Below, in pieces: positions 1 through 7,660 of a DNA stretch of 15,304 nucleotides. A program made the position numbers and the translations under genes. The first letter of the stretch is position 1, and every line of letters begins with the position of its first letter. This DNA is from VBAS01 sp964508655 (GTDB lineage: Bacteria > Bacteroidota > Bacteroidia > Chitinophagales > Chitinophagaceae). The DNA lies in NCBI GenBank assembly GCA_964508655.1, contig CAZDUO010000088.1:1-15304 (forward strand). Reading direction: 5' to 3'. Below the pieces are notes generated by a model, which saw only the letters and a list, made by a program, of their open reading frames with translations, was not told where the DNA came from and searched no databases.

Positions 1-1185
1 AACAATACAATTGATGCGGGCGGCTTTTTGAAATTCTAACCCAAGAGTTTGAAGATGAGGGATAGAAATGGCTTCTGTAGTTTCAGTTTTCCCATCGTTT
101 AAAGCAGGTGCTGACCGGAAACCGTTATGTGGAATAAAAAATCCATGCCCATTTTTGGCAATATTATTTTTAAAATTATCATCTCTCAGTTTTTTAAACC
201 CCATCAATGCCGCCAAATCATTTTCATGAATTAATCCTCTTCTGTCCGGTGGTACATTCAATAAGAGATTAGCGCCGCGGCCAACCGATTTCAAATAAAG
301 ATCAAACAACTGCTCAGGTGTTTTTACTTTGTCATTTTCATTCTCATGCCAAAACCATCCGGGCCGGATGCTTACATCACACTCTGCCGGTATCCATGCT
401 TTACCATAAATATTTCCAGTATTCAAAGTATCTGTTGGCGGAGCACCAATACCCGGAGTGAATCCAACTGTATCAAGCGTATTCCAGTTTGTTTTTCCTG
501 CAATCCCATTTTCATTTCCCACCCATCTTATATGCGGACCCACATCACTAAACACAACTGTATTGGGCGAAAGTGATTTTACCGTTTTTTTAAAGCGATC
601 CCAATCATACACCTGTCTTTTTCCATTGGGCCCTTCACCATTGGCACCGTCCCACCACAGTTCCCAGATAGACCCATAGTTTGTAAAAATTTCTTTCATC
701 ATGTTTACAAAAACATCGTTGTACTCAGGTGTGCCGTATTGGGGATGGTTGCGGTCCCAGGGGGAAATATAAACGCCGAACTTCAGGCCATACTCTTTGC
801 AGGCCTGCGACAATTCCCTGAGTACATCGCCTTTCCCGTTTTTCCATTTGCTTTCACGAATGGTATGCGTGGAATATTTGCTCGGCCATAAACAAAAGCC
901 ATCATGATGTTTGGCGGTTATAATAATTCCTTTTGCCCCTGATTGTTTTGCAATTCTTGCCCATTGACGGCAATCCAGTGCGGTAGGATTAAAAATATCC
1001 TCCGGTTCATCGCCATGTCCCCACTCTTTATCTGTAATAGTGTTCGGGCCAAAATGAATAAAGAAATAAAATTCCATATCGTGCCAGGCCAGTTGTTGCG
1101 GGGTAGGCAGGGGTGGTGTGCCGGGCTGCGCATGCAGCTCAAAGGAAAAAGAAAAAAGTAAAAAGTAAAAAAGCAGTTTTTTCAT
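1..1185 (-). CDS. Secreted alpha-L-fucosidase, GH29 family (3' part outside window)
   Basis: The gene encodes a retaining glycosidase that releases terminal L-fucose from glycans. 395 codons are present and the C-terminus is cut by the window edge. Residues 1-20 form a signal peptide ending in HAQ, so the enzyme is periplasmic or outer-surface. The GH29 barrel follows: WHDMEFYFFIHFGPNT (35-49), TAKHHDGFCLWPSKYS (90-105) and KFGVYISPWDRN (135-146). The nucleophile motif LWWDG puts the catalytic Asp at D179. E268 in the WIPAECDVSIRPGWFWH stretch is a likely acid/base (inferred from family alignment in memory). This motif style resembles the GH29-B (alpha-1,3/1,4-specific) branch. The ATG overlaps the stop of the upstream phosphatase-like gene as ATGA, implying translational coupling. 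A missing C-terminal beta domain cannot be judged. The family call is very secure; linkage specificity is not. Confidence 0.95.
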   Translation of the reverse strand, partial: MKKLLFYFLLFSFSFELHAQPGTPPLPTPQQLAWHDMEFYFFIHFGPNTITDKEWGHGDEPEDIFNPTALDCRQWARIAKQSGAKGIIITAKHHDGFCLWPSKYSTHTIRESKWKNGKGDVLRELSQACKEYGLKFGVYISPWDRNHPQYGTPEYNDVFVNMMKEIFTNYGSIWELWWDGANGEGPNGKRQVYDWDRFKKTVKSLSPNTVVFSDVGPHIRWVGNENGIAGKTNWNTLDTVGFTPGIGAPPTDTLNTGNIYGKAWIPAECDVSIRPGWFWHENENDKVKTPEQLFDLYLKSVGRGANLLLNVPPDRRGLIHENDLAALMGFKKLRDDNFKNNIAKNGHGFFIPHNGFRSAPALNDGKTETTEAISIPHLQTLGLEFQKAARINCIV

Positions 1186-2270
1186 TTTGTCAATACTGAT
1201 TTTATTTCAGGGGAAACCGGGTGGCTGGCTTTATAGATGTATCCTAAAAGCTTTGCTATTGTTTGTGCAAACTGGTCTTGATAAAGCTGCAACCCGGTTT
1301 TCACTTCACCTTTTGCAGTCACACCCGGCCCCATCACAACCAGCCAGATTTGCGATGCATCGGCCACATCTTTTCCATGGTCAGTCCATTCTTCTTTATT
1401 GATATCGCCCCGGCCATGGTCGGTGGTTATAAATAAAGCCGTTTTGTTTTTATACTGCGGATGACTTTGCACATACTCCCAGATTTTCTTTATCCACGCA
1501 TCCACCTGGCGGGCGGCATCGAGGTAAGAACGGTAATAGCCGTGATGCGCCCATTCATCCGTTTCGCCGTAGGCGATGTACAGAATTTTCGGCTTCCGGG
1601 TTTGCAGGTATTCAAAAGCGGCGTAATGCGTAAATACATCAAGGCATTCCGCATCGCCGAAAGGTTTGAACGAATCATGCAGCATGGCATTGATGAGCTT
1701 TTCATTTGCCGTCGGATTTTTTCTGCCGATGCTGTCAAATGCAGAAAACACCGGGATGCCGCTGCGCTGCTCATTCAGTATGCGGTCAAAAGCATCCCAT
1801 GCGCCGAAAGCAGCCACTTTGTTTTTAAACGTGGGCTGCCGGTTAAAAAACTCCAGTATAGTCACATTCGGATTGGGCGGAAAATCATTTGAGTTGATTG
1901 CCGTATCGGCATAGCCGGTCATGATTTCATTATAGCCGGGATAACTGAACCAGTAAGGATTTGCGTTGTCCACTTTGTTATTAAACTGCCGGTTGCCATA
2001 AATCTGCCCTTTGGATGCAATCACACTCCACAAAAAAGGCAGCAGCTTTTTTCTGCGTTCTTTTTCATCATTGTGCCAGTAGGTTTTAAAAATATATGCA
2101 CTGTCGCCCTGGTTATATTTTTTATTATTGGCAATGGCCGAGTCCATTCCCCTGAAGACCTCCTGCCAGCGCAGGCCATCGGTGGTGATGATGATAATGT
2201 TTTCTGCCCGCTGGGCAAATAATGATGTAAGAAAAAAGCAGACGTGGGAAAGAAGAAACAGTTTTTTCAT
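1182..2270 (-). CDS. Secreted alkaline-phosphatase-superfamily enzyme (phosphodiesterase/phosphatase-like)
   Basis: A 362-residue exported metallohydrolase. Residues 1-19 are a signal peptide ending in LFAQ. The two-zinc core of the alkaline phosphatase superfamily is visible. It comprises D31 in ITTDG, a nucleophile position in SYPGYNEIMTG where S109 aligns with the Thr of nucleotide pyrophosphatases, D238 and H242 in GETDEWAHH, D284-H285 in TTDHGRG, and H298 in WTDHGK. All six ligand positions are therefore present and the enzyme is probably active. The substrate is unknown and could be a phosphomonoester, phosphodiester or sulfate ester. The gene lies 11 bp downstream of the fucose dehydrogenase-like gene and overlaps the fucosidase start by four bases. 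It is thus likely made with them and may strip a charged group from a fucosylated glycan (inference). Confidence 0.88.
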   Translation of the reverse strand: MKKLFLLSHVCFFLTSLFAQRAENIIIITTDGLRWQEVFRGMDSAIANNKKYNQGDSAYIFKTYWHNDEKERRKKLLPFLWSVIASKGQIYGNRQFNNKVDNANPYWFSYPGYNEIMTGYADTAINSNDFPPNPNVTILEFFNRQPTFKNKVAAFGAWDAFDRILNEQRSGIPVFSAFDSIGRKNPTANEKLINAMLHDSFKPFGDAECLDVFTHYAAFEYLQTRKPKILYIAYGETDEWAHHGYYRSYLDAARQVDAWIKKIWEYVQSHPQYKNKTALFITTDHGRGDINKEEWTDHGKDVADASQIWLVVMGPGVTAKGEVKTGLQLYQDQFAQTIAKLLGYIYKASHPVSPEIKSVLTK

Positions 2271-2281
2271 AGTGTAAAATT

Positions 2282-3049
2282 TTACAATGCCCTGTCGAGA
2301 TGCGTATAGCCGCCGTCCACATGAATCAGCTGCCCGGTTGTGTGACTGGATTTTTCTGATAATAGAAACACAACCATGTTTGCAATTTCTTCTGCTGTTG
2401 TCATTCTTTTACCCAATGGAATTTTACCTGTAATGGATTTCAGTTTTTCTTCCGGGTTGGGTAAACTTTGAATCCACTTTTCATATAGCGGCGTGTAACA
2501 TTCGGCCACGATAACTGCATTGACCCGGATTCCGTATTTCAGCAGTTCTGCTGCCCATTCTCTTGTCAGCGCATTACGTCCGCCGTTGGCTGCCGCATAA
2601 GCTGAAGTATTGCCCTGGCCGGTTTCCGCCACTTTGCTGCCGATGTTCACTATGGCGCCTTTGCTTTTTATCAGTTCAGGCAATGCATAATGCGCCATGA
2701 GATAATAATGCACCAGGTTTTTGTGCAGCGAAGCAATGAAAGCTTCATAGCTTCCTTTTTCCAGGCCCACGCTGTCGTTGATGCCGGCATTGTTCACCAG
2801 CCCGTCAATCCGGCCAAACTTTTCAATTGTTTCCTTCACTGCCCTTTCACATTCTTCCGGGTGGGTGAGCTCGGCAGCAATGGCAAAACCGGTTCCAGTT
2901 TCATGGAGGATGGCTTCATTGTCTTTATCATTTCTGCCCACCACCACCGGCACAGCGCCTTCGGCCGCCAGCGCTTTAGTAATGCCGGCGCCGATGCCTT
3001 TGGCGCCGCCGGTTACGATTACGATTTTATCTTTTAACATTAAGTCCAT
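2282..3049 (-). CDS. Short-chain dehydrogenase, L-fucose dehydrogenase-like, with variant active site
   Basis: A 255-residue cytoplasmic SDR oxidoreductase. The cofactor loop TGGAKGIG is at 13-20, NNAG at 86-89, the tetrad Asn at N111, and Ser/Tyr at S138 and Y151. The expected YxxxK Lys is replaced by Asn (N155, in SAYAAANGG). From memory the protein closely resembles bacterial L-fucose dehydrogenases, which share MDL-LxDK at the start, LVHYYLMAHY, ETGQGNTS, ALTREWA and an ending in HTTGQ..HVDGGYTHLDRAL. Those enzymes oxidise L-fucose to the lactone. The MDL start agrees with that family, so the first ATG was chosen over the ATG three codons later. The fucosidase two genes downstream supports a fucose role. 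The Lys-to-Asn change is the odd feature: the enzyme may use another proton relay or have reduced activity. Confidence 0.88.
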   Translation of the reverse strand: MDLMLKDKIVIVTGGAKGIGAGITKALAAEGAVPVVVGRNDKDNEAILHETGTGFAIAAELTHPEECERAVKETIEKFGRIDGLVNNAGINDSVGLEKGSYEAFIASLHKNLVHYYLMAHYALPELIKSKGAIVNIGSKVAETGQGNTSAYAAANGGRNALTREWAAELLKYGIRVNAVIVAECYTPLYEKWIQSLPNPEEKLKSITGKIPLGKRMTTAEEIANMVVFLLSEKSSHTTGQLIHVDGGYTHLDRAL

Positions 3050-3130
3050 TTCTGTTTTTTCCGTTGAAAAAAGAAATTCGACAATTATTTCCGTGTCTCA
3101 CTATACCTCCGAGGCAAGATACTAATTGAA

Positions 3131-3907
3131 TTATCTTCCGGTGAATTCCGCCTTTCTTTTTTCAAGAAAAGCCGCCACACCTTCCTTCTTATCTTCGGTA
3201 GCAAAGCAGTTACCGAATTCATTTATTTCAAGTTCAAAACCGTCAATGGTTTCATTATACACCGCATTGGCTGCTTTGATACAGCCCGCCACAGCAAGCG
3301 GCGCTTTTGTGTTGATGAGTTCAAGAATGGATTTTGCTTTTGCAAGCAGTTCTTCCTGCTTCACTACATAATTTACCAGCCCGTACTGAAGCGCTGTGTT
3401 TGCATCAATCATGGTTGCAGAAATCAACAGTTCAATGGCTCTTCCTTTCCCGATTAATTGAGTGAGCCGCTGTGTGCCGCCATAGCCGGGCATCAGGCCC
3501 AGGTTTACTTCCGGCTGGCCAAATTTTGCATTCTCACTGGCTATCCGTAAATGACAACTCATTGCCAATTCGCAGCCGCCACCCAGCGCAAAACCATTTA
3601 CAGCAGCAACCAGAGGCTTTGGACAATTTTCAATTTTAAAAAAAATATCCTGCCCTTTTTTTGCCAATGCCATTGCCTGTTCTTTGTTCAGTCCACTGAA
3701 CGCCGTGATGTCTGCCCCGGCCACAAAGGCTTTTTGTCCGGCCCCGGTGATGATGACCGATTTTATTTCCGCATTCGATTCAATTTCATCAAGCGCATTG
3801 TTTAAATCAGTAAATACATCCTTGTTCAGCGCATTCAGTTTATCCGGCCGGTTGATGGTGAGTGTGTAAATGCCGTTTTCCAGCGAAGCAAGCAGGGTTT
3901 GATACAT
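3131..3907 (-). CDS. Enoyl-CoA hydratase/isomerase (crotonase family)
   Basis: A 258-residue cytoplasmic crotonase-fold protein, the normal length for short-chain enoyl-CoA hydratases. Catalytic glutamates are at E113 (FALGGGCE) and E133 (FGQPEVNLG). Their 20-residue separation is that of true hydratases, and the sequence MPGYGGTQRL follows as usual. Oxyanion-hole segments are AGAD (63-66) and GGG (109-111). The protein should hydrate trans-2-enoyl-CoA in beta-oxidation or a related acyl-CoA pathway. I start it at the ATG at 3905-3907. An in-frame extension to 3955 exists, but it runs into the terminator hairpin of the upstream gene and adds a non-homologous leader. The SDR gene begins 81 bp further down the same strand, so the two may or may not share a transcript. 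No link to fucose metabolism is evident. Confidence 0.93.
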   Translation of the reverse strand: MYQTLLASLENGIYTLTINRPDKLNALNKDVFTDLNNALDEIESNAEIKSVIITGAGQKAFVAGADITAFSGLNKEQAMALAKKGQDIFFKIENCPKPLVAAVNGFALGGGCELAMSCHLRIASENAKFGQPEVNLGLMPGYGGTQRLTQLIGKGRAIELLISATMIDANTALQYGLVNYVVKQEELLAKAKSILELINTKAPLAVAGCIKAANAVYNETIDGFELEINEFGNCFATEDKKEGVAAFLEKRKAEFTGR

Positions 3908-3931
3908 GGTTTGTCTTTTGCCAAAAATAGA

Positions 3932-3964
3932 AAATAAAAAAGCACCCATTTGCATGAGTGCTTT
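3932..3964 (-). terminator. Rho-independent terminator of the T9SS cargo gene
   Basis: Read on the minus strand, an 11-bp stem (AAAGCACTCAT with ATGGGTGCTTT, one G-U pair) closes a GCAA tetraloop and is followed directly by TTTATTTT. The GNRA loop is an unusually stable cap. The hairpin lies 46 bp after the stop of the 4010-5512 gene and separates it from the hydratase gene. Confidence 0.85.
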
Positions 3965-4009
3965 GGAAGGGGTTGGTGACTCGAGATTATTACTGCAACT
4001 ATATCCCCT

Positions 4010-5512
4010 TTAGTTTTTTATCATGTACGATTCGGTTGTGGTATTCACCGGTGCGCCGGTGCTGCCGCCCTGTACTATCACTTTCACGGTTTCCATGCCC
4101 TGCACTTTCAGCAGGTACAGGCCGCTGCGCAGGCCGCTTACATACTGCTGCCGCAGGTTCACTACTTTGAATGTCTTCATCAGTTTGCCATCCAGCGTGT
4201 ACAATTCGGCTGCGGTTTCTTTTTCAATACCACTCACCGTAAACCAGAAGTTACCATTGTTGGGGTTGGGGCCTACGGTGATTTTATTTATTGATGAACC
4301 GGCCTGGTACTTCCCTTTTGCATATGCTGTTGTAGTTTCAGAACTGTCGCTGTTGCGGTTGTTGTGCGGGTTGCCGCCACCACTGCCACCACCGCCACTG
4401 GTTTTGCCTGCCACAGTAATGGTTGGCGACCAGGTGACATTATTGCTCTGGTCAACAATCTTGAGGCGGTAATAAGAAGTGCCAGTATAAGCGTTGGGAT
4501 CTATATGAAGGTAAGAAAGCAGTGATATGCTGTTGCCGCCGGGCGCCTTGGTAGCCACCCATGCACGGGCAGTGAAATCGGCTTCGTTATCCAGGCGGCG
4601 CTGCACTTCGTAGCCGCTCATGTTGGTTTCGGTTTGCGTGGTCCATTTCAGTTCCACTTCAGTGGCTTTCTTTCTTTTGCCTGTAAATACAAGGCTGGTA
4701 ACTCCCGATGTCACTGCATCATTGGCCAGGGTTTGCAATGCAAAACTGCCGATATTAGTTTTCTCCACATAGTTTGCATTGGTATTGCGTGTGGTTTGCG
4801 ACAGGTTAGTCCAGTTGGCGCCGTTATCATTACTCTGATATATTACAAGTAAATTTTCATTTTGCCCGTTCAGTTCGGCGTCGAAATATTTCAGGCGCAG
4901 TGTTGCATTCAGGTTGCTGTTGTTTTGCGGCATGATGGAATAGTAGCGCTGAATGCTGCCGGTCAGCCCGGTGCCGCTTTGGGGCACATGACCCCTGCGG
5001 ATGATAACATCGCCGAGGTTGACGCTGCTGCTGATGGTGGCGCCCAGGTTGCCGGGGTTTGCTGCTGCCGGGGCATTCAGGTTCTGGGTAATTTCCACAA
5101 AACCGCCGGCAGGGCCGATGATGCGGTTGGTTTCCGATTCGCCGGCAATGTAGGCCGTGGCCAGCATCATGATATTGTTATTATTCAGGTCAAGTTGGCC
5201 GGAAATAAAATTGATGGATGTACCGATATGGATATTGCGGTTCAGCATCAGTTTGCCTCCACTGGTTTTAGCCACTTCCACCGTGTTGAACATCGGCAAA
5301 GCTGAACCACTGATAGTGGCATTTTGTGTGCCGGAGAATTTAAAACTTCCTGTGCCGCCGGCAATGGATCCGTTATTCACCAGGTTCATATCGTTGAGTA
5401 CTACGGTGGCATTGCCGTTCACTACACAGTTTGCGCCGGGGGATATGACCATCTGCGAAAATCCGCAGCGCCACAGCAGCGGGAGCAGGAGTGTAAGAAT
5501 ATATTTTTTCAT
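4010..5512 (-). CDS. Exported T9SS cargo protein with C-terminal sorting domain
   Basis: A 500-residue secreted protein of unknown activity. Residues 1-20 are a signal peptide ending in CGFSQ. Residues ~20-270 are rich in Asn, Gly and beta-type segments, as in Bacteroidota surface proteins. Residues ~275-367 look fibronectin-like (VELKWTTQTETNMSGYEVQR ... SYYRLKIVD). A Gly/Ser/Asn linker (372-~388) leads to a type A T9SS sorting domain from ~K410 (KITVGPNPNNGNFWF ... SGLYLLKVQ ... VKVIVQ). Such domains send proteins through the outer membrane by T9SS. They normally end at the KVIVQ-like strand, but here 19 further residues follow (GGSTGAPVNTTTESYMIKN). The gene has its own terminator and lies 148 bp from the next gene upstream, so it is probably monocistronic. 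No catalytic motif is visible. Confidence 0.85.
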   Translation of the reverse strand: MKKYILTLLLPLLWRCGFSQMVISPGANCVVNGNATVVLNDMNLVNNGSIAGGTGSFKFSGTQNATISGSALPMFNTVEVAKTSGGKLMLNRNIHIGTSINFISGQLDLNNNNIMMLATAYIAGESETNRIIGPAGGFVEITQNLNAPAAANPGNLGATISSSVNLGDVIIRRGHVPQSGTGLTGSIQRYYSIMPQNNSNLNATLRLKYFDAELNGQNENLLVIYQSNDNGANWTNLSQTTRNTNANYVEKTNIGSFALQTLANDAVTSGVTSLVFTGKRKKATEVELKWTTQTETNMSGYEVQRRLDNEADFTARAWVATKAPGGNSISLLSYLHIDPNAYTGTSYYRLKIVDQSNNVTWSPTITVAGKTSGGGGSGGGNPHNNRNSDSSETTTAYAKGKYQAGSSINKITVGPNPNNGNFWFTVSGIEKETAAELYTLDGKLMKTFKVVNLRQQYVSGLRSGLYLLKVQGMETVKVIVQGGSTGAPVNTTTESYMIKN

Positions 5513-5660
5513 AACCAGTGTTTAAAATTTACTCATGTTGTTTCCTTTGGTCTCATCTTTTTTTTCAGTTTGCAAGTTTAGTTCGGTTATTTTCTGTATT
5601 CCCCGTCAACTTAGCAAACGGTATGTTCGGGTAAGCTAATGGTATAATAATTGATTTTTT

Positions 5661-7265
5661 TTATTGAGGAATTACTATGTGACCAGAAAAGAAATTCAGA
5701 TACCCTTCAGTTCTGAGATCAGAAAAACCAAATGCAGTATTAAATTGTGCAAACTCAACCCAAATTTTATCACCTGCTGTCAAAGCCCTGTCAGTAGATA
5801 CACTGATTGATTCTCCAGTTGGAGTTCCCGGGACAGATATAATATGTGCAAGAGTATATACAGTGCCTCCTCTGTTCATCTGGATTCGCAATTCAAGCCT
5901 GGTATAATTGAAAATTAAATTTGATTCAGGTATTACGGTTGCGTCAAAATGATAGATTCCATTCCTCGGAACTACAAAGGTGCTGGTGTTGGATGTTGAA
6001 GGATTGCTGCCGGTGGGAGAAAAATTATTATTTAAATCATAATCTTCTGCCTGAAACTCTACCTTTTTATATACAGAGTAAGTAAATGTATTATTAGCAC
6101 TATTATTTGTCACTGCCTCACTGACGCCCTGTGCTCTGAATGCAATTTTTGGATTATCAAGCTGCATCCAGTCGGCATTTCCGGCATTGTCAATGCTGGT
6201 TAAAACATAACCGGCGCCCGGCACTGAACCGGTTCCTGTAATTTTCAATTTACCATACACGTCCAAGGCGATTCCATTAGTACTTGATGCACGCAAGCCG
6301 GTGCCATTTAAACTAAATGCAGATACACCGTAGCCGTTGGGGCTACTGCCAAGCACTCCTACTCCAGTGGAACTATTAAACCCATATATACCATTTCCAG
6401 CTGAAGAAGTGCTGGAACCAAAAATACCGTTTGAAATCCCCGTGCCGGTGGCTTCACCACGAATGGCGGATTTGCCAGCCGCACTACTGGTGCCTAATAT
6501 AGCTGCATCGTTTGAAGAACTGGCATGAACGGCTATACCTCCGCCATAATTATTGGCCCTGATAGTAGGTACAGTATTCGTTGCTGTATTTGTATATGCA
6601 TAAATGCCACCATTGTTTACGCTGTTGACAATCACACCATATCCATTAGTTGACAATACATCCACAGCCGTTCCCTGAACACTGTTAGCATAGAGACCTT
6701 TACCATTCGCAGATAAAGCTTCGATGGCTGCACCAAAGCTGGTATTGGATGATTTAATGGTAGGTGAAGCGTTATTTGAAAATGCATACACCGAACTGTT
6801 GTTGATACTGTTTGCTATCACACCGAATCCGTTTGTAGATAATGCATTCAAACCTGCGCCGGCAAAGCTGTTACCATATAGACCGCTTCCATTTACTGAG
6901 GACCCTTCTATTGCCGGCCCGTTATTATTTGTAATACGAAATGCAGTGCCTTCAATAGTTGCTGCTCCATCATATGGCAGCGTGAATGATCCTCCACCTG
7001 AATTAAGATTAGCCCATGTGGTTCCATTATATACCCAGATGGTCTTTGTATCCGTATCAAACACCATCAGGCCGAGTGCAGGCGATGCAATGGCCGTACG
7101 CTGCGCCGTGGTCATCCGCGGTATCAGCATGCCTTTGGTTGTGCTTTTTACATCCAGCATGGCGCTGGGGTCGGCGGCGCTGCCGTCATTATTAATGGCC
7201 ACATTCTGCGACAGGGCCAGTACGGAAATTAAAATTGCGAGGAAGAAGAAGAATAGCTTTTTCAT
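5661..7265 (-). CDS. Secreted repeat-rich surface protein with C1q/TNF-like C-terminal domain
   Basis: A 534-residue exported protein. The start is taken at the ATG at 7263-7265, because it gives a clean signal peptide (MKKLFFFFLAILISVLALSQ). The in-frame ATG at 7301 would bury that behind 12 extra residues. After the signal comes a head segment common in Bacteroidota surface proteins (AMLDVKSTTKGMLIPRMT, then VFDTDTKTIWVYNGTTW). A long Gly/Asn/Ser stretch of beta-type repeats follows (STNGxGVxxNS units). The last ~150 residues start at KIAFRAQGVSEAV and continue with YDLNNNFSPTG, FVVPRNGIYHFDA and DKIWVEF. They resemble the jelly-roll C1q/TNF-like domain by pattern. A trimeric fibre or adhesin is plausible. 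There is no T9SS tail and no S74 domain at the end, which is IVIPQ. The fold call is by pattern only. Confidence 0.8.
   Translation of the reverse strand: MKKLFFFFLAILISVLALSQNVAINNDGSAADPSAMLDVKSTTKGMLIPRMTTAQRTAIASPALGLMVFDTDTKTIWVYNGTTWANLNSGGGSFTLPYDGAATIEGTAFRITNNNGPAIEGSSVNGSGLYGNSFAGAGLNALSTNGFGVIANSINNSSVYAFSNNASPTIKSSNTSFGAAIEALSANGKGLYANSVQGTAVDVLSTNGYGVIVNSVNNGGIYAYTNTATNTVPTIRANNYGGGIAVHASSSNDAAILGTSSAAGKSAIRGEATGTGISNGIFGSSTSSAGNGIYGFNSSTGVGVLGSSPNGYGVSAFSLNGTGLRASSTNGIALDVYGKLKITGTGSVPGAGYVLTSIDNAGNADWMQLDNPKIAFRAQGVSEAVTNNSANNTFTYSVYKKVEFQAEDYDLNNNFSPTGSNPSTSNTSTFVVPRNGIYHFDATVIPESNLIFNYTRLELRIQMNRGGTVYTLAHIISVPGTPTGESISVSTDRALTAGDKIWVEFAQFNTAFGFSDLRTEGYLNFFSGHIVIPQ
6510..6890 (-). 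repeat. Tandem ~62-65-codon repeats inside the surface-protein gene
   Basis: Two consecutive units are visible in the translation. The first (6705-6890) begins GSGLYGNSFAGAGLN and the second (6510-6704) begins GKGLYANSVQGTAVD. Both continue with LSTNGxGVIxNSxNNxxxYA. Shorter related pieces (NGYGVSAFS, NGTGLRASSTNG) occur downstream, so the region probably grew by duplication of a ~20-residue unit. Confidence 0.65.
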
Positions 7266-7533
7266 AACAGTTGAGTTGAAGTGATAAATAATTTTTTTCA
7301 AATCATTTTGTTTTTAATGCTGACGTAAAAATGAAAAGGAAACAGGCGGATTAAAAATTTTACCTTTTTATACCTACCTGTTTTTTATTGAACCGTGCCG
7401 AAAGAGAAATAAACCGTGGCAGCACATCTTAGCCCTGTCATGATGAAGTATTTTTTATATGGTTTGTAGTATGGATGACAGGATTTGTTTGTACAGGCTC
7501 ATTTACCGTCACCGGGCAGACAGCGCCGGCGCT

Positions 7534-7563
7534 TCGCTTCATTTAACTTTAAGTGCCATTCAT
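7534..7563 (+). promoter_or_regulatory. Candidate LytTR-type direct-repeat operator (weaker pair)
   Basis: TCGCTTCAT (7534-7542) and GCCATTCAT (7555-7563) lie exactly 21 bp apart. They match the repeats upstream of the globin and kinase genes, six of nine bases agreeing between the two. A TTGATTTG element, one mismatch from the Bacteroidota -7 box TAnnTTTG, starts 32 bp after the second copy. Confidence 0.4.
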
Positions 7564-7594
7564 TAGTTCATAACGGCCATTTACTAACTAATAC

Positions 7595-7602
7595 TTGATT
7601 TG
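7595..7602 (+). promoter_or_regulatory. Candidate -7 promoter element of the first small gene
   Basis: TTGATTTG differs at one base from the TAnnTTTG consensus of Bacteroidota housekeeping promoters. No clear -33 TTTG is present, as expected if an activator bound at 7534-7563 replaces it. It would give a leader of roughly 50 nt before the ATG at 7661. Confidence 0.35.
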
Positions 7603-7618
7603 GCCCCGCAGGGGTGGT

Positions 7619-7638
7619 AACATTGGGTCAGCAATGTT
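7619..7638 (+). promoter_or_regulatory. Inverted repeat in the leader of the first small gene
   Basis: AACATTG (7619-7625) and CAATGTT (7632-7638) form a perfect 7-bp inverted repeat around GGTCAG, ending 22 bp before the ATG. A CCCC-GCA-GGGG mini-hairpin (7604-7614) lies just before it. It may act as an RNA hairpin near the ribosome site or as an operator; there is no U-run, so it is not a terminator. Confidence 0.45.
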
Positions 7639-7660
7639 GATTTAATAAAAACACTGAGAA

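Larger units (their letters stand above)
7266..7660. other. Divergent intergenic region with regulatory sequence
   Basis: This 395-bp stretch separates the surface-protein gene (leftward) from the first small gene (rightward). I found no credible coding sequence. The right half holds a pair of direct repeats, a promoter-like element and a hairpin, listed separately. The left half is AT-rich, with no clear TAnnTTTG element for the leftward gene. Confidence 0.6.

Noticed and set aside
2913..2920. Further copy of GCTTCATT
   Set aside because: It is a single copy inside the SDR coding sequence with no partner 21 bp away, so it is a chance match.
3908..3955. N-terminal extension of the enoyl-CoA hydratase
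   Set aside because: It lies in the terminator hairpin of the upstream gene, and the shorter start gives the standard 258-residue family length.
4862..5305. 147-codon plus-strand reading frame opposite the T9SS cargo gene
   Set aside because: It is the antisense shadow of a well-supported gene, with atypical residue composition and no family resemblance.
5513..5660. Possible promoter or terminator between the two exported-protein genes
   Set aside because: Only weak TAnnTTTG-like and TTAGC/GCTAA matches were found, with wrong spacing and no U-run.
7266..7301. Upstream ATG of the surface-protein gene
   Set aside because: It would place 12 residues before an otherwise perfect signal peptide that begins at 7265.
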